16,741 bases of DNA from Candidatus Hodarchaeota archaeon (GCA_016840025.1 JAEOTF010000525.1:1-16741), one strand, 5' to 3'. Positions 8,067 to 15,092 are shown, counted from the stretch's first letter. The notes: generated by a model from the letters alone, not told the origin. Program-made: numbers and translations.

Positions 8067-8822
8067 ATGGCAATAAAAGATAATTTAGATGACTCGGATA
8101 TAATCATAATCGAAGCAGATGGAAAGGTTAATCCTACAAAGGGTTATGGGTATTTAATTGAAAAAAGACTAAATGAACTCAATATGAACTCGACAATTAT
8201 TTCAATCGTTAATAATGCAGGTATATTATATGAACTCCCACCAAAACCTTTGATTTTTTCTGGGGGAATGACAGAAGTAACTAGTGATGTAGATTGGATA
8301 GTGAAATCAAGGGAGTTTATAAAGGATAAGATAAATTCAAATCTAAAAGCAAAGAAAACCAAAAAAGTACCTATGTTTGGAATTTGTTTCGGAGCTCAAT
8401 TGTTAATTGAATCGTATAGTCCTGGAAGTGTTACTTACTTAGAAGACCCAGAAATAGGTACAACAAATGTTCCTATAGATGATATGACTCATCCACTTTT
8501 TAACGGCTATAAAAAAAGTTTCCAGGGATACACATTCCATTATAATCAAATTAAAAGTGAAAAGGTACACATTTTATCATCCCATCAACATATGAATCAT
8601 AAGTTCATACAAATATTTGAAATACCCAATACCAGTATATTTGGAGTCCAATTTCATCCAGAATTGAATTATGACGACTTGGTAATGCTTGTAAGGACCT
8701 ATGAAACACTAATAGACGAGCTTGGGTTAGATGTAGATCACATTCTAATGAATCTTCCAAAGATACCCAATAACAGCAGAATTTTCGAGAATTTTTATCA
8801 GTTAACCAAAACAGAAAAATAA
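8067..8822 (+). CDS. Class I glutamine amidotransferase domain protein
   Basis: This 251-residue stand-alone class I (triad) glutamine amidotransferase is related to the GATase part of GMP synthase, CTP synthase and similar enzymes, which release ammonia from glutamine for transfer to a partner substrate. The oxyanion segment IFSGGMTEV is at 63-71, the nucleophile Cys107 lies in MFGICFGAQ, and His197 and Glu199 lie in GVQFHPEL, so the triad is complete. Residues 205-251 form a C-terminal helical extension. No synthetase domain is attached. Because it follows the membrane protein gene by two bases, its partner may be that protein; this pairing is unfamiliar to me. Alternatively it could be a peptidase-like or gamma-glutamyl hydrolase-like member of the same fold. 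A T-rich terminator follows. Confidence 0.88.
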   Translation: MAIKDNLDDSDIIIIEADGKVNPTKGYGYLIEKRLNELNMNSTIISIVNNAGILYELPPKPLIFSGGMTEVTSDVDWIVKSREFIKDKINSNLKAKKTKKVPMFGICFGAQLLIESYSPGSVTYLEDPEIGTTNVPIDDMTHPLFNGYKKSFQGYTFHYNQIKSEKVHILSSHQHMNHKFIQIFEIPNTSIFGVQFHPELNYDDLVMLVRTYETLIDELGLDVDHILMNLPKIPNNSRIFENFYQLTKTEK

Positions 8823-8846
8823 CTAAATTTATGGATATAGAAGGAA

Positions 8847-8861
8847 TTTTTCCCTTTTTTT
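8847..8861 (+). terminator. T-rich terminator after the CorA-like/amidotransferase operon
   Basis: Two T runs separated by CCC lie 25 bases after the amidotransferase stop, without a stable hairpin. This is the usual form of an archaeal intrinsic terminator. Confidence 0.5.
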
Positions 8862-8900
8862 CGTTGAATAAATAACCATTAGATCTATAATTTACAAAAA

Positions 8901-9236
8901 GTGAGGTTAATGAAACAACAAGTGATGACTGCGCCTGGAAAAATAGAGTTTCATCGCTGGTATAATACGGTTACCCGGGAAGGCAACTACTGGTCGGACT
9001 ACACCGGAACGGGTGCGTACCAAATTGCAGGCCCTGCAGGCGCTAAGGATCCATATCCGTTAGATGAACAGATGAAGCCGATTCCACAGCCCACAACTGT
9101 ATCTTCTGAACTAACCTCGGTTACAACTCCCACTCCCACTGCGGTTTCTACATCTGGTGTGATTGCTTTGCCTGTTTTTACCCTCTTTCTATTCTTCATT
9201 GGTGTTATTGGCTATTATCGACGAAAGGGAGAATAA
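8901..9236 (+). pseudogene. C-terminal fragment of a beta-helix surface protein (linker plus membrane anchor)
   Basis: This 111-codon frame contains only the tail of a NosD-like beta-helix surface protein. Residues 19-54 (RWYN..REGNYWSDY, then GAYQIAGPAGAKDPYPL) match the closing segment of the large protein at 11795-13714 (QWFN..QEGNYWENY, then GEYPLAGSANATDPFPL). A Thr/Pro-rich linker (about 60-84), one membrane helix (about 86-106) and a basic end YYRRKG follow. All the beta-helix rungs are missing. The reading frame opens with GTG 8901; ATG 8910 and GTG 8922 are also in frame. GAGGT at 8903-8907 is too close to ATG 8910 to be a convincing site. It is most likely the surviving 3' end of a larger gene, though expression as a small anchored peptide cannot be excluded. 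Confidence 0.65.
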
Positions 9237-9542
9237 GTTGAATGTAATCTAGAAAAAGATGGTAGATCAGAATTCTATTGCCTTTAGAACCTTATTCTCT
9301 AAACCAAATTAAAACCGAGGTTAATTCTTTTAGATAACTTAAGAATCAATACGTAGCAGAGAGAGTACTGAGAACAAGTTAATTAAACGTATCAACATGT
9401 TTTTTCATCTATCCTGACAATATCTTGTCATCCCGATTATCACCTAATATTGAAGGTCAATCTTGAGAAATACTTTCAAAAATAGGTAAGAGTTTTTAAC
9501 TTAAAGAAATCTAATCTTTCTACTTGTCACGGAGGTTCGATA
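9237..9542. other. Intergenic region upstream of the beta-helix/protease gene
   Basis: This 306-base gap has no convincing gene. It holds a perfect dyad, TGACAA-tatc-TTGTCA, at 9415-9430 that could be an operator, and an AT-rich stretch gtttttaactt near 9491-9501 that could serve as the TATA element of the following gene. The gap ends in the GGAGG ribosome-binding site at 9531-9535. Confidence 0.4.
9531..9535 (+). promoter_or_regulatory. Shine-Dalgarno GGAGG supporting a TTG start at 9543
   Basis: GGAGG lies seven bases before TTG 9543, and the frame after this TTG begins with a good signal peptide. This fixes the start of the beta-helix/protease gene. Confidence 0.8.
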
Positions 9543-11588
9543 TTGAGAGCTCTTCTCCTCTTCCTTTGCTTGTTTTGTCTTCTCATTGCTGAAGGAGGGT
9601 CAGAGTATGAGATGATGTCCTTTATTCCTCAATACACCTTTAATAAATCCATAAAGGAACCTACAATATCTTTTTCAGTAAGAACTTCCACAAGAAGTGC
9701 TTTGGGAATTGTTCAGAAACAAGAGGAACTCGAACATGTCATATCTTCCAAAGTTAGCGCAGTAACCTCTTCTATACGATCTCTTTCTATTCAGAGTTAT
9801 CTATCTCACGATCCAATTTCAGTCTCAAATGATACAGAACTGGATGCGATCGCTGTGGATGGAAACGGAACAGAAGTGAACCCATATCTCTTGGAAGGGT
9901 GGAATATTACCACCCAGGGGAGTTATGGCATCGACATTCAGAATACCACGAAATATTTCATTATTCGCGATTGCTGGGTCACTGTTGAAGATGTTAATGG
10001 GATTTCAGGGATTTATATTCGTAATATAACCGATAATACGGCATTAATCTCGAACAATATCTGTAATAATAACAATTGGGGAGGTATCTTTCTTTCTATG
10101 GCAAGAAACTCTACAGTTGTAAATAATACCTGCAGCCGAAATAATGGCGTGGGTATATATCTAGAATCAGCAGGGAATTCCACGGTTGTCGGCAATACCT
10201 GCAGCGGAAATATGATCAGAGGTATCTCCATTAGGTATTCCGAATCGGTCGTGATTGTAAATAATACCTGTACTTCCAATAGTGATGAGGGGCTCTCTCT
10301 CGAGTATTCGGGAAATTCCACAGCTGAAAACAATACTTGCACCCAGAATTATCATGGGATTCGCCTTCGGTTTTCCGCAAATTGCACAGTAGTGAACAAT
10401 CGCTGCATCCAGAATAGAGGATTCGGTATCTTTCTATGGTGGGAGTCCGGTTTTTCCACTGTAGTAAACAATACTTGTTTTCAGAATGCCGGTACAGGAA
10501 TCGCTCTTGACGATTCTGAGGATACGAAGGCCATAAGCAATACCTGTCGTCAAAACGGGCAGAATGGCATCTCTCTTAGCGGTTCTACATCAGTGGCAGT
10601 AGTTAACAATACCTGTGACCGCAATGATGAGGACGGGATCGTTTTTTGGAATTCAGCTTCTGCAATAATAGTAAACAATACATGTATACAGAATAATGGA
10701 AGCGGGCTCTATCTTGAAAAGTCTAGGGATTCCACGGATAAGTGGGGGTACTATTATGCCCTGAACACGCTGGATGACTCCCATGGCGATGATGTTGGGT
10801 ATAATGTGACCCAAGTACGAGCGTGGGCGGATAACGCGCAGACAGATTATGAAAATATGGACGATGAGAATTTTTATGTCAGTCTTCCATCCGATGGCAG
10901 CCATCCTAGCTTTAGTTTTACTATGGTTGCAAATGCAAGTTGGTTTAACCAATCTGGTTGGGGAGGTGTAAGTAATATTAGTAATATAGCCTTCACTCAC
11001 TCACTCACACCAGGTACAGGTTCTCCTTCTATGGCAGAAAGATACAATTTTACACGATATGAAACTTACTATACAGAATGGCAACCAGATGGAACTGCAC
11101 CGCTCACTATATTGGAAAATGATCTGATTCAAGATGCTGCTAACATTATTTGGGGCGGTAATAGCGGATGGGAAGATGGACAAGGCACAGGGCATGATGA
11201 ATGGCATTTCGACGGAGAAGATGCTGAAGCAGGAACCCATCAAGATAATCACGGCTTTGATTACCTGGTCGGTTTATGTGGCAACATTAGTTCAAACACT
11301 ATCATGGGACGTACTAATTCTCCAAGTGGTGTTGACATTAAACCTGGTAATGCTCTCGTAGTAATGAGGGGGTTTACTGTCCTTGGTGATGAATATTCAT
11401 TCCTTCAAGAAAATATTTCAAACGTATTCCTCCATGAAATAGGACATATTTTTGGTTGTGACGCTATATCTAGTAGTGATTACCTTATGAAGCATGTAGA
11501 CGCATTTGCTTTTTCTTGGAATCTTCACACTAATACTACTACTACCCTTGATTCAAATTACGACTGGTTTGATACATCATGGAGTTAG
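9543..11588 (+). CDS. Secreted right-handed beta-helix protein fused to a metzincin-like metalloprotease domain
   Basis: This is a 681-residue secreted protein. It has a signal peptide (about 1-17), a spacer, and an N-terminal cap (about 95-145) shared with the gene at 11795: GTEVNPYLLEGWNITT, GIDIQNTTKYFIIRDCW. About ten beta-helix rungs of 22-24 residues follow (about 165-390), each with an NNTC-like turn. From about residue 398 the sequence changes to an unrelated domain ending in HEIGHIFGCD (631-640). This matches the zinc site HExxHxxGxxD, with Asp640 as a possible third ligand as in snapalysin-type metzincins, and Met649 in YLMK could be the Met-turn. There is no C-terminal membrane anchor, unlike its relatives here, so the protein is probably released or held by the cell envelope. 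The start is TTG 9543, supported by GGAGG. The protease activity is inferred from the motif only; the pairing of the two modules is unusual. Confidence 0.85.
   Translation: MRALLLFLCLFCLLIAEGGSEYEMMSFIPQYTFNKSIKEPTISFSVRTSTRSALGIVQKQEELEHVISSKVSAVTSSIRSLSIQSYLSHDPISVSNDTELDAIAVDGNGTEVNPYLLEGWNITTQGSYGIDIQNTTKYFIIRDCWVTVEDVNGISGIYIRNITDNTALISNNICNNNNWGGIFLSMARNSTVVNNTCSRNNGVGIYLESAGNSTVVGNTCSGNMIRGISIRYSESVVIVNNTCTSNSDEGLSLEYSGNSTAENNTCTQNYHGIRLRFSANCTVVNNRCIQNRGFGIFLWWESGFSTVVNNTCFQNAGTGIALDDSEDTKAISNTCRQNGQNGISLSGSTSVAVVNNTCDRNDEDGIVFWNSASAIIVNNTCIQNNGSGLYLEKSRDSTDKWGYYYALNTLDDSHGDDVGYNVTQVRAWADNAQTDYENMDDENFYVSLPSDGSHPSFSFTMVANASWFNQSGWGGVSNISNIAFTHSLTPGTGSPSMAERYNFTRYETYYTEWQPDGTAPLTILENDLIQDAANIIWGGNSGWEDGQGTGHDEWHFDGEDAEAGTHQDNHGFDYLVGLCGNISSNTIMGRTNSPSGVDIKPGNALVVMRGFTVLGDEYSFLQENISNVFLHEIGHIFGCDAISSSDYLMKHVDAFAFSWNLHTNTTTTLDSNYDWFDTSWS
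10062..10685 (+). repeat. Degenerate 69-bp coding tandem repeat (ten beta-helix rungs)
   Basis: Ten cysteines, residues 174, 197, 220, 243, 266, 288, 312, 335, 358 and 381 of the beta-helix/protease, recur every 22-24 residues. Most sit in an NNTC turn followed by an xxNxxxGI(x)L strand. The DNA period is therefore close to 69 bases, diverged between copies. The coordinates run from the first to the last of these cysteine codons. Confidence 0.8.
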
Positions 11589-11680
11589 GAGTCCTATCAG
11601 GTTGCAGAGAAATAGTATAAAAGAGCACTGATTCTAGTTAATGCCCATGATGCTTCTTCCATTTAACAGTATAATCCCCA

Positions 11681-11695
11681 TTTCCCCTCTTTTTT
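11681..11695 (+). terminator. Pyrimidine/T-rich terminator after the beta-helix/protease gene
   Basis: TTTCCCCTC followed by six T residues lies about 95 bases after the stop codon, with no strong hairpin. It fits an archaeal terminator. Confidence 0.4.
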
Positions 11696-11761
11696 AAGTT
11701 ACTCTGTTTTACGCGCTCTATTTATGTATAATATAGTCTTATTATACATCCAAACAGAGAT

Positions 11762-11772
11762 TATTATAAAAA
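11762..11772 (+). promoter_or_regulatory. TATA box for a leaderless beta-helix gene
   Basis: TATTATAAAAA is centred about 27 bases upstream of the GTG at 11795, and no Shine-Dalgarno sequence is present. The transcript therefore probably starts at or very near this GTG. Confidence 0.5.
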
Positions 11773-11794
11773 CTTCTATCTTATAGTAGCAGAT

Positions 11795-13714
11795 GTGAAC
11801 GGTGTGAAACCCTACTCTGTTGTCCTGTTGATTGGGATATTTTTTCTAGCAACCTTGTTTGGATTGACAACTTCATTGAAATCTAATGCTTATTCTTTGT
11901 CTTCATCCTTTTCTCAAGAACCTACAATGAGTATTTTTAAAGAAACAATGCCACTCACGAATACGCCCAATTCTTATACCACTCATCCGCCTGTTAAGAT
12001 CACGACAGACACAGACCTCACTGCAGCCGCTATCAGCGGCACAGGAACAGAAATAAATCCCTATATCCTTGGGGGCTGGAACATCACTACCGAGGGGATA
12101 CATGGGATCTCGATCCAGAATACTACCTCTTATTTTATTATTCGGAATTGCTGGATTGACACAGGACAAGTTGCCAATACCTACGGCATTTATATTCGCA
12201 ATGCAGCTGAACAGACTGTTACTATTAGGGATAATTACTGTCAAAATAATTTTATGGGGATTAGAATTGAAAATGCGTCCTCTTGTAGCATCATCAATAA
12301 TTTATGCACTCACAATGGCGCTTTTGGCATCGCTATCTTTAACTCTGAAGCCATTATAGTAGTTAACAACTTGTGCCACAGAACCAACTTTACCTACTTC
12401 CTTCCTCGAAGTTCACGGGATTCACGATCTTGGCTATTTCTATTTGGTGGGATTTATCTTTATCGTTCACCATTTTCGCTGGTTAGTAATAACACCTGCA
12501 CTCAAAATCTGGGTGATGGCATCATACTTCAGGGGGCTCATTATACTTTAGTCACCCACAATAATTGTTCCAATAACAGGATAGGCATTTATATTATTAA
12601 TCTCACAGGATTAACTATCCAAAAGAATATCTGTCACCAAAATAACATTGGTCTAGAGTTTTGGTATGATGACTTTGGTGGTTCCTACCCCCCGCAGAAT
12701 TGCACCCTAATTGGGAATCTTTTCATTGAAAACGATGGGTACGGGGTCAAATTATGTCCGTTATCGAACGGTCAGCTTTTTCATAATTCCTTCCTAATGA
12801 ACAATAACAGATCCATCCAAGCTGTGGATAATGGTACGAACAATCAGTGGTTTAATGTGTCTACCCAAGAAGGCAATTATTGGGAGAATTATATAGGAAT
12901 TGGAGAATATCCCCTCGCAGGCTCCGCGAATGCCACCGATCCATTTCCTCTCGCTGATGTCTTGGATTTTGACGGGGACGGCATGTCCGATGGGTGGGAG
13001 TATGAAATGGGATTAAACCTTGCCCTAGATGATGGAACCGCTGATTTAGATAGTGATGAGTTACCAAATCTCTGGGAGTATCAGATGGGGTTGAATGCGA
13101 CCGACCCTCTCGATGCTACACTCGATCCCGATGGGGACGGCTTAACTAATTTTGAAGAATATCGGGCGGGTACTGACCCCTATGACGCTGATACAGACGA
13201 CGATTTCTTCCCCGATGGACTGGAGCAGGGCTGGTGGGGCAATCCCCGCAAAAAGTGGGACAATCCGCTAACTCGGTTGCTGCTTTTAGGATCCCTTGGT
13301 CTGCTGGCGCTAGGTCTATGGGGGGGACTCATTGCCTACAAGTTACCCGCCCTTCACCATCAGCGGAGACGGCAACTCCAGCGGTTAGAGCAGCAGGCAG
13401 AGCGGTTTCATATGGATACAAGAGCTTTTCATGCCCTTGACAACCTACAGGAAGTAGAAAAAGCTGCTGAAGAGATCCACCATCTTTTTCTGGACTGCAC
13501 ACGGACTCTCCACGCTATGCGCCGTCATATCTCCCGCAAGTGGCTTCCTCCCTTTCTCCGTCCTGATTTAACCCCTTTTGAGACCATTGTCACCTCATTG
13601 ACCAAGACCTATGAAGAATTTCAACAGACGCGGTTACTAAAGGTGAAAGAATTTATGGTGCATGAAGGCTCGTTCCTCGCTGCGACGGAAGAGAACTCGA
13701 ACAATCACCATTAG
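11795..13714 (+). CDS. Membrane-spanning beta-helix protein with TSP3-type calcium repeats and a cytoplasmic helical tail
   Basis: This 639-residue type I membrane protein has a signal anchor (about 8-26), the same N-terminal cap as its upstream relative (GTEINPYILGGWNITT at 84-99, then IQNTTSYFIIRNCW at 107-120), NosD/PbH1-type beta-helix rungs (about 140-345), and a closing segment QEGNYWENY (358-366) to TDPFPL (381-386). Acidic thrombospondin type 3-like calcium repeats follow (DFDGDGMSDGWEY at 391-403, DPDGDGLTNFEEY at 444-456, DADTDDD at 464-470), then a membrane helix (about 494-514) and a 125-residue cytoplasmic tail that is basic and helical, partly coiled coil (about 520-575). The tail is large for a mere anchor and might contact cytoplasmic partners. 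GTG 11795 is the likely start (leaderless; GTG 11804 is an alternative). The last third is visibly richer in G+C than the neighbouring DNA. It is a likely surface adhesin or glycan-interacting protein; no enzyme active site is recognised. Confidence 0.85.
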   Translation: MNGVKPYSVVLLIGIFFLATLFGLTTSLKSNAYSLSSSFSQEPTMSIFKETMPLTNTPNSYTTHPPVKITTDTDLTAAAISGTGTEINPYILGGWNITTEGIHGISIQNTTSYFIIRNCWIDTGQVANTYGIYIRNAAEQTVTIRDNYCQNNFMGIRIENASSCSIINNLCTHNGAFGIAIFNSEAIIVVNNLCHRTNFTYFLPRSSRDSRSWLFLFGGIYLYRSPFSLVSNNTCTQNLGDGIILQGAHYTLVTHNNCSNNRIGIYIINLTGLTIQKNICHQNNIGLEFWYDDFGGSYPPQNCTLIGNLFIENDGYGVKLCPLSNGQLFHNSFLMNNNRSIQAVDNGTNNQWFNVSTQEGNYWENYIGIGEYPLAGSANATDPFPLADVLDFDGDGMSDGWEYEMGLNLALDDGTADLDSDELPNLWEYQMGLNATDPLDATLDPDGDGLTNFEEYRAGTDPYDADTDDDFFPDGLEQGWWGNPRKKWDNPLTRLLLLGSLGLLALGLWGGLIAYKLPALHHQRRRQLQRLEQQAERFHMDTRAFHALDNLQEVEKAAEEIHHLFLDCTRTLHAMRRHISRKWLPPFLRPDLTPFETIVTSLTKTYEEFQQTRLLKVKEFMVHEGSFLAATEENSNNHH

Positions 13715-13729
13715 TAAACTAGTAACCGT

Positions 13730-14032
13730 GTTTTATGCTTTTTTAGGTTAAATAACGGAAAAGAAATTTTAAAAAATGAACAAGAGCGTTCAACAGTTTC
13801 TCAAGCAATTGAAGCCTTGAGAGGAGAATTACGGCGATAGACCCTGTTTTTCATCCTAAAAAGAAGAGATATGAGCATCGGGGATCTGACGGGAATACGT
13901 GAAAACAACAAGACATCAAAGAAAACTAATCAAATGATACACAATTTCTGGTTACATGCGTTTATCATTCAAGCGATCAAGTTAGAGGCAGAAGAATATG
14001 GAATTACACTTACACGTAATAATGTTTTTTAG
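13730..14032 (+). pseudogene. tnpB: Relic of an IS200/IS605-type TnpB (OrfB) gene
   Basis: One reading frame, interrupted by a TAG at 13838-13840, reads as a decayed middle of TnpB, the RNA-guided nuclease of IS605/IS1341 elements. Before the stop it gives LNNGKEILK and ALRGELRR. After it, from about 13871, it gives SIGDLTGIREN, then KKTNQMIHNFW, IIQAIKLEAEEYGI and a stop at 14030-14032. The IGDL-x-GIR-x-N, KTNQ-x-(I/L)H and KAEEYGI order is characteristic of the RuvC region of TnpB. The N-terminal part, the zinc-finger cysteines and the final NADxNGA motif are missing, and no TnpA gene is present. The element is dead. The left limit is uncertain. Confidence 0.7.
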
Positions 14033-14310
14033 TAACTCGTCCCCCCTAGTGACTAAGAGTTATATATATTAAACAAGAAGCAGTTGAACTTAGGATTAAT
14101 CTGTACTTACAAATAGTAAAAGAAATTTTAAAAACATGTTTCCCATTTAATTCAAATTTATGTCTCTAGAAATGATTTTTTAGAAGATTTACTGATCCTG
14201 TTCCGTGTTTAACCGTGTGATAGACAAATCTAATTCAAAATAAGTATAATTTGTAAGAGAGATCGAATACAAGAAAAAGAAAGGAAATTTTGGAATCCTA
14301 GCTCTAACGT
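14033..14310. other. Decayed intergenic DNA after the TnpB relic
   Basis: No gene is supported here. A 6-bp inverted repeat TAACTC/GAGTTA starts directly at the end of the TnpB relic (14033) and may be a trace of the element's hairpin end. The rest is AT-rich without a clear signal. Confidence 0.3.
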
Positions 14311-14436
14311 TTAAATTGCACCTATTATTTTAAGAATCGCGAGAAGATTAGCAATAATTGCTAAGACAAGTCCAATCCGTGCTATAGGATCCCATAATTC
14401 AGCTGATTTATTTTTTTCGTTTTTTGAGGTGTCCAT
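14311..14436 (-). CDS. Small single-pass membrane peptide (41 residues)
   Basis: This short minus-strand frame starts with ATG 14434-14436 and ends with TAA 14311-14313. The peptide has a charged polar N-terminus (MDTSKNEKNKS), a short linker ELWDPIAR, and one hydrophobic helix (about 21-40) rich in Ile, Leu and Ala that runs almost to the C-terminus. An AAAGGT sequence about eight bases before the ATG could be a weak ribosome-binding site. The composition is that of a real small membrane protein. It lies downstream of the winged-helix gene on the same strand, with about 250 bases of decayed sequence between, and might be part of its transcript. No function can be assigned. Confidence 0.5.
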   Translation of the reverse strand: MDTSKNEKNKSAELWDPIARIGLVLAIIANLLAILKIIGAI

Positions 14437-14528
14437 TTGATTATACCTTTTCTTTCTTTTTGTGGTTGCTGTGTCTCCTGACCATTGGTGATTAGCAACT
14501 TCTTACACCTCAAAATTGTGTACGTACT

Positions 14529-14693
14529 TCATCCAAATGAATCTTCAAGATTATTCCTAATATCCTTGTAATATGAATCCAGTATGTTGCCATTTCTTAA
14601 ATTTGCTATTACCTCATCAAGAATCTCAAATTCGATTTCTGGGGGTTCTAAGATTTATGGAATCTCAATTTCAAAATCAGTAGGATAAGCTAA
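14529..14693 (-). pseudogene. Broken short reading frame downstream of the winged-helix gene
   Basis: On the minus strand a 55-codon frame reads PTDFEIEIP, an in-frame TAA at 14655-14657, then ILEPPEIEFEILDEVIANL and a hydrophilic helix-like end before TGA at 14529-14531. The composition is protein-like, but there is no start codon and the stop breaks it. It begins where the winged-helix gene ends. It is probably the remains of a small partner gene or of a longer tail; I do not recognise it. Confidence 0.35.
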
Positions 14694-15028
14694 TTTTTAG
14701 GAAGTATAGATTTCTGGAATTGCATGTGTTTTTTAAACTCTGATTTAATTTCTAGGGCAAGAGGAGTTAACTTATATAGACACCCAACAGGCTCATTAGG
14801 AGTTATATTAAATAAGAGATTTTTCTTTTCAAGTTGTTTAACTGTGCGCGAAGCATTTGTAATGGCAATATCTAACTCTTTACTAATTTCACCAATAGTT
14901 CGGGCACCACCAAGTAATAACTGATAAATTCCTCTACGATTTTTTCCGCGCAGAATATAGACTAACCGTCGTGATTTATTCATTTGATTATTAGCTACTT
15001 TCTCGTTCATAATTGGCTTTCTCCCCAT
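14690..15028 (-). CDS. Small winged helix-turn-helix transcription regulator
   Basis: This 112-residue DNA-binding protein is of the MarR/ArsR-like winged-helix type. After a basic N-terminus (KSRRLVYILRGKNRRGI, 18-34) come helix 1 (YQLLL), helix 2 (TIGEISKELDI, 44-54), the recognition helix (NASRTVKQLEKKNL, 58-71) and a beta wing (about 72-88, ending GCLYKLTPLA). A final helix (to about 105) could serve dimerisation. No cysteine cluster or ligand domain is seen. The frame opens with ATG 15028. ATG 15010 (codon 7) is an alternative, because GGGGAG lies ten bases before it. Two TAGGAGGATT direct repeats flank its TATA-like box, which suggests autoregulation. The gene product may also control the secreted-protein gene at 15435. 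Confidence 0.8.
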   Translation of the reverse strand: MGRKPIMNEKVANNQMNKSRRLVYILRGKNRRGIYQLLLGGARTIGEISKELDIAITNASRTVKQLEKKNLLFNITPNEPVGCLYKLTPLALEIKSEFKKHMQFQKSILPKN

Positions 15029-15067
15029 ATAGTTATTTAGGTAGATATCTATTCGACTTTATTGCCT

Positions 15068-15092
15068 AATCCTCCTATTTAAAATCCTCCTA
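15068..15092 (-). promoter_or_regulatory. TATA box flanked by two 10-bp direct repeats (putative operator)
   Basis: On the minus strand TAGGAGGATT occurs at 15092-15083 and again at 15077-15068, 15 bases apart, with TTTAAATA between and partly overlapping them. The TATA-like box is about 25 bases before a start site near 15053 and about 50 before the ATG. A regulator bound to both repeats would block TBP. Autoregulation by the winged-helix protein is the simplest reading. Confidence 0.5.

Noticed and set aside
10062..10685. Regular ~69-base spacing resembling a CRISPR or minisatellite array
   Set aside because: The units are diverged, in frame, and encode beta-helix rungs with NNTC turns; there are no identical repeats with unique spacers.
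10653..11000. Minus-strand open frames opposite the beta-helix/protease gene
   Set aside because: No start signal or recognisable motif; the plus strand is clearly coding there.
13234..13440. Plus-strand frame inside the TSP3/membrane part of the large beta-helix gene
   Set aside because: It is a shadow in another frame of a well supported gene and has low-complexity, non-protein-like composition.
13759..14134. 17-base direct repeat aaaagaaattttaaaaa at 13759-13775 and 14118-14134, possibly element ends
   Set aside because: It is pure A/T-rich low-complexity sequence apart from one G, expected by chance here, and the first copy lies inside the TnpB relic frame.
14033..14310. Continuation of TnpB (zinc finger and NADxNGA end) downstream of 14032
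   Set aside because: No cysteine pairs or NAD-like motif could be read in any frame; only a vague AVELRIN similarity near 14090.
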